Notes under the pieces: generated by a model
What the model was told of the DNA's origin: nothing
What the model saw: the letters and a program-made list of their open reading frames with translations, nothing else
Database searches by the model: none
From: Capsicum annuum
Taxonomy: Eukaryota; Streptophyta; Magnoliopsida; Solanales; Solanaceae
DNA: 64,000 nucleotides
Direction of reading: 5' to 3'
Assembly: GCF_002878395.1 (NCBI RefSeq)
Contig: NC_061119.1
Coordinates: forward strand, 41,319,285 to 41,383,284
Shown: in pieces, positions 1-11,263 of the stretch
How the letters are laid out: the number at the start of each line of letters is the position of its first letter
Position numbering within the stretch: position 1 is the stretch's first letter
Made by a program: the position numbers and the translations under genes

Positions 1-799
1 ATGTGACCAGCTGGTGTGTATATATATATATATTATATTAAAATCCTAGTATTAGTAGGATTAGGCAAGGATTCACTTTTTCCCTCAAAACCCGTGCCAT
101 GCATTGTCACATTTAAATTGGGAAAATCCCATGTCGTCAACTTTAAATTGCAGTGATTTAAACCAGCAATGCGACGCATTGCTCAACGCGTTGGCGCATC
201 GATGCGATGCATTGACTTTGCGTTGTCTTACTAGAATTTGCGTTTAAAATTTTGGTTAAGTGTGGAACATCCTATCCTTTACCCATGCCTTTTGTTGTGT
301 ATTTCCAATGAATTTTGAGCCATTTTATCATCAATATATCACTGTATTTAGTTCACCAAGCCTCCTATAATATCATACACCACATATTAAAAATTAAAAC
401 AACACAATATTCTAAACAACAAATCAAAACACAAGCTAAGATAAGGCAAATTCACAATGATCTTCCACTTATTATTTCAACTCTAGATTTAATCAAATTA
501 AATTTTGCTCATTACAAACAAATTATTCCACATAAAATTATACCATTAAAATATTTGAAACAAATTAAACACATTAGAATCCAACGGAACCAACTAGAAA
601 CACACCTAGCTCAAGATAGTAAAACTAGTTTTCCGGGTTGAACTCTAAATTACTCAATTAAGCACAAACTTGTTTAAAAAAATACTTTGGACATTGTAAT
701 CACACACTTGGACACTTAAATGCTTATTTAGATCAATATGAATACATTAAACACATGAATTGCTCTCAAAACAAGGCAAAATAAGCTAGAATAATGATA
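1..799. other. AT-rich flank with a GC palindrome cluster, no gene
   Basis: I see no convincing gene here. Positions 166-205 form a dense patch of palindromes in otherwise AT-rich DNA: a perfect 8-bp-arm inverted repeat around one central base (166-182), AACGCGTT (185-192) and GCATCGATGC (196-205). The patch resembles the GC-rich cassettes inside the long LTRs further right, so this may be an LTR fragment, but no LTR end is visible. The open frame at 315-641 has no recognisable domain and a composition expected by chance. Confidence 0.4.
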
Positions 800-804
800 T
801 CAAA

Positions 805-1322
805 GTGTATAAAACCACCTCAGATCACAAGGCCAATGTAGTGGTGGATGCCCTTAGTAGATTGCCTATGAGTAGTGTTGCTCACGTCGAGGATGATAAG
901 AAGGAGTTAGTCTGTGAAATTCATCAGCTTGTAAAGTTAGGAGTTCAATTGATTGATTCAATCGAAGATAGTATTTGGATCCAGAATGGTTTGGAATCTT
1001 CATTGGTTTCCGAAGTGAAAGAAAAGCAAGACAAAGATCCTAGTTTGTTCAAGTTGAAGGAGGCAATTAAGGATCAAATAGTGGAGGTTTTCTCCCAAGG
1101 GAGAGATGGTGTACTTCGTTGACAAGGTAGGCTATATGTTCCATGTGTTAATGAATTGAGGCAATGAATATTGGCTGAAGCGCATGGTATGTGATACTCT
1201 ATTTACTTAGGCACCACTAAGATGTATCATGACTTGCGAGAAATCTATTGGTGAAGTGGTATGAAGAAAGATATTATGGAATTTGTGGCTAAGTGTTCGA
1301 ACTATCAGCAGGTTAAGGTTAA
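805..1322 (+). pseudogene. Gypsy pol: RNase H end and integrase zinc-binding domain (first part)
   Basis: The reading frame starts at the RNase H/integrase junction, recognisable by VVVDALSRL near the start. It continues through the linker (SLVSEVKEKQDKDPSLFKLK) to the HHCC zinc-binding domain that helps integrase hold LTR ends. An in-frame stop follows GVLR at about 1120 and there are further stops downstream. The domain reads EAHGM, then MYHDLREIYW, then AKCSNYQQVK: the last cysteine of the CxxC pair is tyrosine, so the zinc site is damaged. The frame is cut exactly at the target duplication of the inserted LTR. This is a dead retrotransposon gene. Confidence 0.85.
1318..1322. repeat. Target-site duplication (left copy, gttaa)
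   Basis: The five bases gttaa precede the LTR start at 1323 and are repeated at 3904-3908 after its end at 3903. A 5-bp duplication is normal for Ty3/gypsy integration, and it marks both ends of the inserted LTR. Confidence 0.85.
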
Positions 1323-3903
1323 TGTAAGACCCCATAAAATCCTAAAGCTTAATTCAGTCCTTTAAGCTTGTCAAAGGGTCCCAGACTTAGAAAATTCTAG
1401 CTAGGTTCCCAGACTTAGCCTATTATTGGCCTGCAAAAGTTGGCAATCTCATTTCGCCACCTTAATATCCTTTAATGGTCCATATTTTTATTAATTCATG
1501 ATCATGAAGGACAATAGGTGTTCCCAGACAAGTTTTAAATTTTTTGAAACATGTTTAGATCATGTTCAGAGTCCCAAAATAGTTTACCAACGCAATCATG
1601 GCGTGTCGCATCGCCAATCACGTTGGTCAACATTTGTGTAGGCTGCAAGAGCCAAAACTTCTAAGGCTCAACGCGATCATGGCGCGACGCGTCGAGTATC
1701 GCATCGCATCCATCAATGCACCGCATCGCTTGTAGCATCAGCATCTAGTTTTTAGTTATTAAATGACCGCGTCCTCAAGGGAAAAAAGGTCAATTTCCCA
1801 CCCCCTATATAATTCTAAAACACGAGATTAAGCCCCAATTCAACTAAATACACTTATCTATCTTAAAATCCATCAAGAATAAGCTTAGGGTTTTCAACTA
1901 AGGATCCAATTTCCAAAATTTCACAATTTGTTTTCAAGAATCTTCCATCCAAGGTATGCATAGTGTTGATTTATGGATTCCTTTCATCCATAAAGCTCAA
2001 GAACCCTATTTCAAATTATAAATCATGATGTTTATGTTGTGGTTTGTTTTGTAACCATGTTTATCTTGTTGTACGATTTTCAAGTTGGAATCTTTACGTA
2101 TTTTTCATGAAACTACATTAGCATGCATGTTGAAATCCATGAATTGAGTTGTTTATGATGTGTAATTTGATCATTACACCTCTTCCCTAAATTATGCATG
2201 CATGGTGTTTGATAAAATGCCTAAGAGGATAGAAATTGTGTATTGTAGCTCAATTGTGACCCATATGATAGATGTATGTTTTACCTTTATGTTCAAATGA
2301 CTCCCATGCTATTGTGGTGCAATGTAGATATTTGTTGGAATGCTCAGATGTTAGAGTATGAAATTATGGCATTGATTATATGTATTCCTACCATGTACAA
2401 GATTATGATAACAATGTACTTTATGAAATCCCCAACCTATTGTATTATGGATTTTTGGTCACGTATTCAAAAATGCCATGCCTTATCAGTTTCCTTCTAT
2501 CGAGTCCTGGGGGTACTTGTACTCGACAAGTTAGCTGTGTGCCTAGTGCCAGTGTTATCTTTTTAAGATACTTTTAGTCAAGACATGATCCATAAACTCA
2601 GTCAGTCATATGACTCAGGAAAACTCAGTAAACTCAGTAATTCCATAAACCTCAGAAAGCTCAGTAATTTAATAATCTCAGTAGTATTCCATCAGTCAAC
2701 AAAACTCAATGAACTTGGTCCAGTTTAGTTTAAATAATCATGTTCAGTTTCTATTCAGATAGGAGTAAGATTTAGCACTGAATGAACCCAAGGATGGTAA
2801 CTCACCTACAAGTTGAGGGTGTGATTCTTAAAAGCAAGCCTTACATTCCAGAACTACGTAGCCAGCATAGGTTGATACATCAATCTGCCAGTGGAGGGTT
2901 GATGAGGTGTCTTAACCTGTTAGATGAGGGTCCCACCATTCTCATTAGAGTACCTGCCGGATGAGGGTCACTCATAGCTTGTCCTTTCCAGTGGCGTGGT
3001 ATTGACACCTTTCCAATTGGGGTTACAGATTGGACTCTAACTCAGCTACATTGCTTTATTTGGGGCATATCAGTTTGATGACTACTTCTTATAGTTACAG
3101 TTTCAGTCTCAGTCTCAGTAATAGAACTCAGATAGTTCTACAGAACTCAGGACTGTCAGATTTAGTTGCTCAGCTTAGTACGGAACTCAGCTAGTTCCAT
3201 CAGAACTTAGACTGTCAGACACAGTCACTCAATATAAGTTATATCTGTTACCAGTAACTCATGTTATCAGTATTCAGACTCAGTTGTCAATATCATCACA
3301 AATTCTGTTACAGTCACTTATACATGCATGTATTCTCACATTCATGTTATACAATCAGTTAGCATTATTCATACATTTGAACCCTTTGCATTCAGCCTAC
3401 CTCACTTGTATACAAGTACATTCAATCGTACTGATGCATTTGCACTATGGTGTTTTATACCATAGGTTTGGAATAAAATAGGTTTGGAAGTACGAGCTCC
3501 AGAGCATCCTTAGTAGACCAGACGTTCAGCAGCCAGACTTGCAGTGAGTCCTCATCATTTAAGGATAGCATGATTATTTTATTACTTTATTATTTCAGTA
3601 GTTCTGAGTTAGTTGGGGGACATATACCATCAACTCTATAGTTTTTAGACAGTTTAGAGTCTTCTAGACTACAGTATGTTCAAACAGTTTATTTCTATTT
3701 TTGTTTTGGTATTGATATACCGTACTCTCAAATGTTATGTTTTATCAATTATTTGAACCTTATGGCCGATCAATCTTTATTTCCGCCTTTATTCAGTATA
3801 TTATGCAGTGTTCAGGTACAGATATCATTCATGGGTTAGCTTGTGGACTTTTGGGGTCATGAGCATCATGTAGTGTTCCAGGTACCAAATTTGAGGCGTT
3901 ACA
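1323..3903 (+). mobile_element. Solo LTR (2581 bp) of a Ty3/gypsy element, nested in integrase
   Basis: The segment starts TGTAAGACCCC, ends GGCGTTACA and is flanked by perfect gttaa duplications. It has no internal coding region, so it is a solo LTR left by recombination between the two LTRs of a full element. Two copies of a roughly 27-bp GC-rich word start at 1588 and 1669 (81 bp apart). The middle is full of CAGT/ACTCAG words (2597-2710 and 3090-3260). The segment around 2760-3040 resembles 6450-6720 and the minus strand of 53750-54030, so these LTRs belong to one broad family. The open frames inside it are chance. Confidence 0.85.
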
Positions 3904-5031
3904 GTTAAGCACCAAAGGCCTAGTGGTACACTTCAGGAGTTTAGCATCCCAACTTAGAAGTGGGAGATGGTGAACATGGATTTTGTGATAGGTTTCCTTG
4001 TACGCATCGTCAGCATAATTTGATATTTGTCATAGTGGATAGAATGAACAAATTAGCCCATTTCTTGTTAGTTCATACCTCCTATTCAGTTGAGGATTAT
4101 GCTAGTCTCTATCTAGGGAGTTGGTCAATTTGTATGGAGTCCATTTGACCATCATTTTAGATAATGGTACTCAATTTACCTCTCACTTTTGTAAAGCTTT
4201 TCAGAAGGGTCTTGGTACTCAAGTTCATCTCTATACAGCTTTCCATCCCCAGATAGACGGTCGGGTAGAGAGAACCGTTCAGACTTTAGAGTACATATTG
4301 ATGTCTTATGTTATTGATTTTAAAGGTAGTTAGAATAACCATTTACCTTTGATTGAGTTTTTCTACAACAATAATTATCACTACAGTATTCAGATGGCTC
4401 CGTTTGAAGCTCTCAATATGAGAAGATGTAGATCTCCTATTGGTTAGTTTGAAGGACATAAGTTTTCTTTGATAGGGCCAAATTCAGTGGTTGAGGTGAT
4501 AGAGAAAGTTTAGTTACGTCGAAAGAGGCTGAAGATAGCTCAAAGTCCTCAAAAATATTATGCAGATTTGAGGAGAAGAGATCTAGAGTTTGATATTGGT
4601 GACCTGGTGTATTTGATAATTTAGCCTATGAAAAGAGTGAAGAGATTTTGAAAGAAGAGGAAACTCAGTACCTGCTATGTTGTCCCATATAAAATTTTAA
4701 GCCTCTATGGGAAGGTAGCTTACAAGTTAGAGTTGCCTGCAGATTTGGCATTAGTGCATCCGGTATTCCATGTCTCTTTGTTAAAAAAATGCATTGGTGA
4801 TTCAGCTTCTGCTATTTCGTTAGAGAGTATAGATGTTAAATATAGTCTCTCATTCGAGGAAGTCCCAATTGAGATTCTTGACTATCAGGTTCGTAGTTTG
4901 TAAAAATAGGAGTCTCCCTTAGTTAAGGTTTTATGGCGAAATCAGTATGTTGAGGGAGCTACTTGAGAAGCATAAGAAGACATGCAAACCAAGTATCCTT
5001 ATCTTTTCTCTACGAATTCAAACCCATCTTG
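3904..5031 (+). pseudogene. Gypsy pol: integrase core and C-terminal domain (second part)
   Basis: This continues the integrase after the nested LTR. The three catalytic acidic residues of the DDE core can be seen in their usual settings: NMDFVIGFP (about 3975), IILDNGTQF (about 4155) and DGRVERTVQ (about 4257). The order continues with MAPFEAL, a GPYxI-like stretch and LVHPVFHVSLLKKCIGD, then a chromodomain-like tail (VLWRNQYVEGAT). Several in-frame stops replace tryptophan or glutamine, and the reading frame shifts near 4130, so no functional protein is made. Its role was to join element DNA to the host chromosome. Confidence 0.85.
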
Positions 5032-5252
5032 AGGTAATGGTTTCTCCTAAATTGACTCTCTTTGCATTCTCTATTTCAGCTGTATAACCATTCTCAAGTT
5101 ATGTCATTTCATGCATTGATGAATTTAGTTTAGTCCATGTATCACGTTTCAGACTCAGTTAATTAAATCATGCTTCAGCCCATAAGTAACTAGTGTACAA
5201 TCTTAGTTTAACCAATTTCATTTTAGGACGAGTGATCCCAAGAGGGGTATAT
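5032..5252 (+). other. Gypsy 3' untranslated region and polypurine tract
   Basis: This short noncoding stretch lies between the end of pol and the 3' LTR. The run ending aagaggggtat (5240-5250) sits just before the LTR and is the likely degraded polypurine tract, the plus-strand primer for reverse transcription. Confidence 0.5.
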
Positions 5253-7385
5253 TATAATACCTTGTCGAATTCTAAGTTTGCTTCAACTTTTATTTGGATG
5301 TTTAGGGGTCCAAGGCATGAAATTTCATGAAATTAGGGGACTTAGCCATTTTCAAGACCCCAAAACTTTGAAGATTTTATATTTGGCCTTCTCGAACCTG
5401 AAACATCAATTTTTGAGTTTAAACATGTTTAGGATGTTAAAGGGTGTATCGTGAGAGTTTAGGAGTTTTTTGATAAGGTTCAGGGCAAATTTGGACAACA
5501 GAGGTAGTAAGCCTTCGAGATAGGGCCTCATCACGGAGGATATGCACCGCGATGAGGTCTGCATCACTGAGGGTATGCCACGTGATGGCCTCCGCATCGC
5601 GGAGGCAGTGCATTTTCTAGCTTCTTAAATTAAAGGACCCAAGGGTGTTTTGGTCCTTTCTCCTCAACCTCAATCGTCCAAAGCATGACTTATACCACCT
5701 AAAAAAGGGAATTATTTGTCGATTATCATTAGAATTAAATCACATAAACCCATACCCTCTTCCCAAGAATAAGAAATTTTAGTTTTCCTCCGAAAAATCC
5801 AAGTATCCAAGTTCTAAGTTCAAGTTTTCCTTTAGGAAATTCAACCATTGAGGTATGTGGGGTATTCATCAATGGGTTTTTTCCACCCATTGAGTCCCAA
5901 AAATCCCCTTTTGGTTCAAGTATGGATTTTTAATCTTCTTTTGTGAAATTATCCATGTAAATTATGAACTTAATCCATGTCTTCTTAAAAATTTGAATTC
6001 AGGCCATGTCAACATGATTTCCCATGTAAATTAGATCATTTCATGTTTTAAATTTCAACTACCATGTCATATTCAAGTGATTTCATGCTAAATCATCAAG
6101 TTATGTATTAAACCATGTAAATATATTGTCCTCTCAAGTTTAACACATTCCCCTATTCAAATTCATGCTTCTAACTTATTTATTGAAATGTTTTATGTTT
6201 TGGGTATTTGAACTATGATTTCATACCCTAATTTTTAAGCATTGTTATCATATTTTGTGATCATTCAGTGCTGGCAGGCTATGAACACCCGATACCTATG
6301 TGTTTTTACATAATTTTGTTTTCAAGTAACAAGTCAGTAAGACCATGATTTTACTATCACATTCAGATTACCATGTTCATGTTGATCACTTATCAGTACA
6401 GTACCATATCTTATTAAAAAAATAATAATACCATTGTCATTCAAATGGGAGTAACACTTAGCACTGAGTAAACGTAGGGATAGCGGCTCCCCCGCCAGTT
6501 AGGCATAAGTCGTTAGTAGCAGTCCCTAAGTTCCAAACCTATGGTGCTGCCGCAGATTATAAGGGGTCCCCCATCAATAAAGCATGACACCCTCATCCTT
6601 TGGGACATCAGCCTTGTGGATCCACATTTTCAGTCATGTGTTGATTCCCCTAGCAAGGTACCAGCAGCCTTCCAACTGGATTAAAGGTTTGTCACTTATA
6701 GCTCATATTGGGTCATATCGGTTGTAGTCATCTCCCATAATTTTAGTCAGTACTCAGGCTATATTAGTTTAGGTTTACTTGACCAAATAGCTAGATTTTA
6801 AGTTATTCAGTTACACAGATATTAGTTATTCAATTATCCAGCTCATATTCAATACATGTTTTACTTGGTCATGCATTCTCAGTTTTACATGTTCATGCAT
6901 TCATGTTCAATTTCCATGCAAATTTTAGTTAGTCCTTACCTCACGTATCATTATATTCAAATTAATGATCATATATTTTTCTCTGCGCCATGTTGTCTTA
7001 TAACATAGATTTAGATGCACATTTCACTGACCATCCTTAGGCAGCTCAGTGCATTCCAGTAGCAGTGGTGGTAAGTCCTTATCCTTCAAGGACGAGACAT
7101 GTTATTTTAGTATTTAGAATTTCTTTCTATTCAGTCAGTCGGAGTTAATTAGGGGGCTTGTCCCATCAACTCCTTATATTTTAGAGGTTTTCAAACTAGA
7201 GGTTTAGACAGTTAATTTATTTTTCAATTTTAGTTATTTCAGACATGTTATGATATATTATAGTATTTTATCTTACTAGATCATTATTTAGTACTCGCAG
7301 CAGGTACTATTTCATGGGTTAGCTTGGGGTTACCTGTGGCCTTAAGCACTGTGTAGTGACTAGGAGGTAGCCTCGGGTCGTGACA
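5253..7385 (+). repeat. 3' LTR (about 2133 bp) of the first gypsy element
   Basis: It begins TATAATACC, where TG has mutated to TA, and ends GGGTCGTGACA, directly before copia sequence. Positions 5528-5615 hold about three related units of a GC-rich word built on GCATCGCGGAGG and its partial complement. The region 6450-6720 is shared with the other long LTRs of the window. No 5' partner is present. Confidence 0.7.
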
Positions 7386-7657
7386 ACAAACCAAAATATT
7401 TTTGGCCTTTGCATTTTTCCTTAAGGCAACCAGATCTTTAGGAGTGAATTTACTTCTAACCCTGTTTACTATCTATCTATCAATTGTCTTCACAGGAATT
7501 TTTGGTCCATTAGCAATCCTATTCCATAATTTATAGTCTCTCCTTGAAGATATATTTCCATCCTAACCTTCCACCAAATGAAATGAGAACCATCAAAAAG
7601 TGGTGGTCTAGTGGTTGACTGTCCTTCACTGTATCCAATAGGTGGTGTGGAGTTCAT
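7386..7657 (-). pseudogene. Copia gag N-terminus (UBN2-type), frameshifted
   Basis: Translation from an ATG at 7657 reads MNSTPPIGYSEGQSTTRPPL, followed by FDGSHFIWWK, the usual opening of copia capsid proteins in plants. After MEIYL the frame shifts by one base, and the next frame continues DYKLWNRIANGPKIPVKTI and then AKNIL, both characteristic of UBN2 gag domains. The gene is cut by the gypsy LTR after about 90 codons. Gag would package element RNA into cytoplasmic particles; this copy cannot. Confidence 0.7.
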
Positions 7658-7712
7658 CATGATCTTATCTTAGGGGTTAACCTTTTTAAGATAACCTAGT
7701 TCTGATATCAAT

Positions 7713-8544
7713 TGATAGAGTATGTGACCTATTAATTTTACTATATTTCCTTAAGAGTAACCTACGAGTGAAACAAGTTGCCTAACCTATTTCAACTATG
7801 TGGTATAAGTAAATGAGATAGTGATTTTCACATGGAAAACATCCAACTCAAAAGGTGTGAAAACCACAACATGTACTTCTACAGGATTTTACCTCAACTT
7901 TACTAAACAACTTTGAGCCTTAGCAACAACAAATTATAATACTTATGTAATCTAGGAATTATAAACTTACTCCTATTAAACTAAATTCACAAACCTCCAA
8001 AGGTGGGTGATCCCAAGTCTTTGAGTTCCCTAACTTGAAGACTATAATCCTAATTTAGTTTATACTTCACTGAATCTAGAATTACATCAACATAACAACT
8101 TAAGAACCAAACTTAATACATAGAACCTAAGACATCTTAACTTCCTACATATAAGTATCAAGTTCAATTACTTGTTCCTTCAGTCTTCAAGCTGCAAACT
8201 ACTAAGTCAGTTTGTCAATTGCCTTTTTGCTTTGTGAGTGATTGTACAATTCACTAAACACAACCCTCCAAGGATTTCTTCATTAGATAACACTTTTTGT
8301 TACTTCAAAACTCTTATCTCTGTAGATTTATTTCTAGTGAAATTCCTTCTTCAACTCAACCTCTCTTATCTCATGTGTTGTATTCAAACTCAACCTCTTT
8401 ATTCAGCACATGGTACCTATTTATCCAGCTTGGTCATTATCTTTACCTTTATTCTTGCACACTTGTCTTAGTTGATCAAGTTCACTTGGACAGTGTGTCT
8501 TGGAATAGATTTCAAAGTATTTCATGGATTGTTGTCAATTATCA
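7713..8544 (-). repeat. Copia LTR (about 832 bp)
   Basis: The boundaries are inferred from the primer site on one side and gypsy reverse-transcriptase sequence on the other. The overlapping open frames at 8238-8581 lie within and across the LTR edge and show no domain. Confidence 0.6.
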
Positions 8545-8559
8545 AAACTTCTTAAACCC

Positions 8560-11230
8560 TAGTAGTATGCCTCCGAATTAGGTTATTGATTTTGTTATTG
8601 ATGTGGAGCCAAGCAATAAGCCTATTCCCAGCCTTTCCTATACGGTGGCTCTAGCTAAGTTAAAAAAATTAAAGGAGCAATTGTATGATTTATTAAGTAA
8701 GAAGTTTATTAGACCTGGTCTATCTCTTTGGGGTGCTCATGTCTTGCTCGTAAAGAAAAAATATGGTTTTATGCATATGTGTATTGATTATATACAGTTA
8801 AACAAAGTGACAATTAAGAACAAGTATTTTCTTCCTCCCATTGATGATCTCTTTGACTATCTTTAGGGTGCTTTAGTGTTTTCCAAGATTTATTTGAGAT
8901 TTGTGTATCACCAGTTGAAGATTAGAGCTTTAGATATTATAAAGATGACTTTTTGAACTCAATACGATCATTATGAGTTCTTGGTCATATCTTTTGGGTT
9001 GAACAGTGCCTCTGCAATATTTATAAAGTTGATGAATCAGATATTTTGATCGTATCTTAACTCATTTCTAATTATATTTATATATGACATCTTAGTTTAT
9101 TTCAAGAGTGAGGTTGACCATGTGAAGCATTTGAGGATGACAATTTAGAGATTGCGTGATTAGAAATTATATGCCAAGTTTTCAAAGTGTGAGTTTTGGT
9201 TGGATTCTATCTTTTTCTTAGGTCATGTGGTAACCAAGAACAGTATTATGGTTGAACCAACCAAGATAGTAGCGATTCATGATTGGGCTAGACCTACTGC
9301 TCCAATTGATATCTAGAGTTTTATTAATTTGGTGGGCTATTATAAGTATTTTATAGAGGGTTTCTCATATATTATGGCTTCCTTGACCAAGTTAACTCAA
9401 AAAGAGTGGTATTTTAGTGGTCGGATGCTTGTGAGAAGAGCTTCCAAAAGCTCAAGGAGTTGTTGACTTTGGCCCCTATTTAGACTTTGCCCAAGGAGGG
9501 CATGGATTTTACCTTATTTTGTGATACTTTTGGGATTGGTTTGGATGCAATGTTGATGCAGGTGGGTAAGGTAATTGCTTATGTTTTTCATTAGTTAGAG
9601 CCTCATGAAATAAATTATCCCACTCATGATTTGTAGCGGCAGTCGTGGTGTTTGTTGAATTTGTAGAGACATTACTTGTATGGAGTTACATGCAAGATTT
9701 TCTCAAATCATCATAACCTTCAGTATTTCTTTAATTAGTGGGACCTTAATATAAGCTAGTGGCATTAGCTTTGAGATATTTAAAGATTATAATATCGCTA
9801 TTCTTTATCATCTGAGCAAGGCTAACGTGGTTGTGGGTAGCTTAAGCTAGAAGTCGGCTAGTATAGGGAGTTTAGCTTATCTCTTGACCCAGAAGTAGCC
9901 TTTAGACTTGGAGGTTTATTCTTTAGCTAACTAGATGTTAGATTTGATATTTTGGCACCCATATGTGTTTTAACCTGTGTAGATGAAAGATCTTCTTTAA
10001 TGGAGAATATTTGAGCTCATCGGCTTGATAATAATAGCTTAAGGGTAATTCGATATAAGGTTTTGAGTGGCAAGGATAATATAGCATCTCTTGATTGTGA
10101 TGATGTTTTGAGGATTAGTGGTCGGGTTTGTGTGCTGAGAGTTGGTGGATGGGTGAGATTGATTTTTGGAGAAGGCGCATTGTTCTAGATATTTTATTCA
10201 ACTAGGGGTGACCAAGATGTATCGTGATTTGAAGTAGCATTACTAGTGGTGAGATATGAAGAAAGATATGGTAGACTTTTGTAGCTCATTGCTTGTGTTT
10301 ACAGTAGGTGAAGATTGAACAACTGAGATCGAGTGGTTTGCTTCAAAAATCATCCATTCCTAAGAGAAAGTGGGAACGGACCACTGTGGACTTCGTGAGT
10401 GGGTTGCCCCATAATTCTCGTGGTTCTTATAACATTTGTATCATTGTGGATCAATTGACCAAATTGGTCCATTTCATACCTATTAAGATATTCTTCCTGT
10501 ATCTATGTTTATGAGATATTTTTTCTTTATGAGGTACCCATGTCTATTATTTTAGACAAGCACTCAGTGTTCACTTTTAATATTTAGTGGACCTATCAGG
10601 GGGAGTTAGGTACTCATGTTAACCTTAGCATATCTTTCCACCTTAAGACCGATGGCCAATTGGAATGGATTATTCAGGTGTTAGAGGATATGTTTCATGT
10701 TTGAGTTATGAACTTTGGATGTCAGTGGAAGAAATATTTATCCCTAGTAGAGTTTATTTATAATAACAGCTACTATTTAACTATTGAGATGGCATCTTTT
10801 GAGGCATTGCATGGTAAGTGTTACTGATCTCCTATTGGTTGGTTTGAGACTTCAGAGGTTAGACATTGTGGTACTGACTTGCAAGGCAAGTCTTTGGAAA
10901 GAGTTTGGTTGATTCTAGATAGGTTTCGGGCAGTCCAAAGTAGGAAAAAAATTTATTTTGACCACGACCTTTATGCATTGAAGTTTGGATTGGTGATCGG
11001 TTCTTTCTTTATGTGTCTCCTATAAATGGTGTGATGAGATTCGGGAAGAGGTTCAAGTTTAACTCTAGGTTTATCGAGCCATTTTAGATTCTTTGAACAG
11101 TTGGGGAGGTTGCTTATAAGTTGGCCTTACCTCAAGACTTATCATCTATTCATCTATTTTTTCCATATATGTATGCTTTGGGACTGTATTTTGAATGAGT
11201 CTTCCGTGCTTCATTGGGACTCAGTTTAGT
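8560..11230 (+). pseudogene. Gypsy pol: reverse transcriptase, RNase H, integrase (degenerate)
   Basis: Reverse transcriptase starts in the region corresponding to [14 protein letters not shown] and shows [31 protein letters not shown] and LVISFGLNSA in order. The catalytic YxDD box near 9080 reads FIYDIL, so its first aspartate is lost. A linker and RNase H follow, then integrase with TTVDFVSGLP (about 10380), IILDKH (about 10550) and GQLEWIIQVLE (about 10655), which keep the three acidic positions. The C-terminal part ends near 11230. More than a dozen stops and several frameshifts make this a pseudogene. Confidence 0.85.
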
Positions 11231-11263
11231 TCGAGAACAAAGAAAAGTCTTAGTGGTAGATTT

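Larger units (their letters stand above)
800..7385 (+). mobile_element. 5'-truncated Ty3/gypsy element, Tekay/Del-like, interrupted by a solo LTR
   Basis: The element keeps the end of RNase H, the integrase and one 3' LTR. Its 5' LTR, gag, protease and reverse transcriptase are missing left of about position 800. The integrase is split by a foreign LTR at 1323-3903; joining the two flanks restores the usual spacing of the zinc-binding motif and the conserved stretch after it. The 3' end is followed directly by a minus-strand copia fragment, so this element probably inserted into that copia. No target duplication can be checked because the left end is lost. Lineage is inferred from integrase motifs and LTR length. 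Confidence 0.8.
7386..8544 (-). mobile_element. Ty1/copia fragment: 5' LTR, primer site and start of gag
   Basis: Read on the minus strand, this is an LTR (8544-7713), then a methionine-tRNA primer site (TTGATATCAGAAC at about 7712-7700), a leader, and the start of a gag gene cut off at 7386 by the gypsy 3' LTR. The LTR start (TGATAATTGACAACAATCC) adjoins gypsy reverse-transcriptase sequence at 8545, so the copia inserted into the second gypsy element and the first gypsy element then landed in the copia. The rest of the copia is missing. Confidence 0.7.

Noticed and set aside
800..5031. Endogenous pararetrovirus instead of a gypsy element
   Set aside because: There is an integrase and there are LTRs with 5-bp target duplications, and no movement or coat-protein region, so this is a Ty3/gypsy retrotransposon.
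7381..7395. A target duplication at the right end of the first gypsy element
   Set aside because: The left end of the element is missing, so the five bases after 7385 cannot be matched to a partner.
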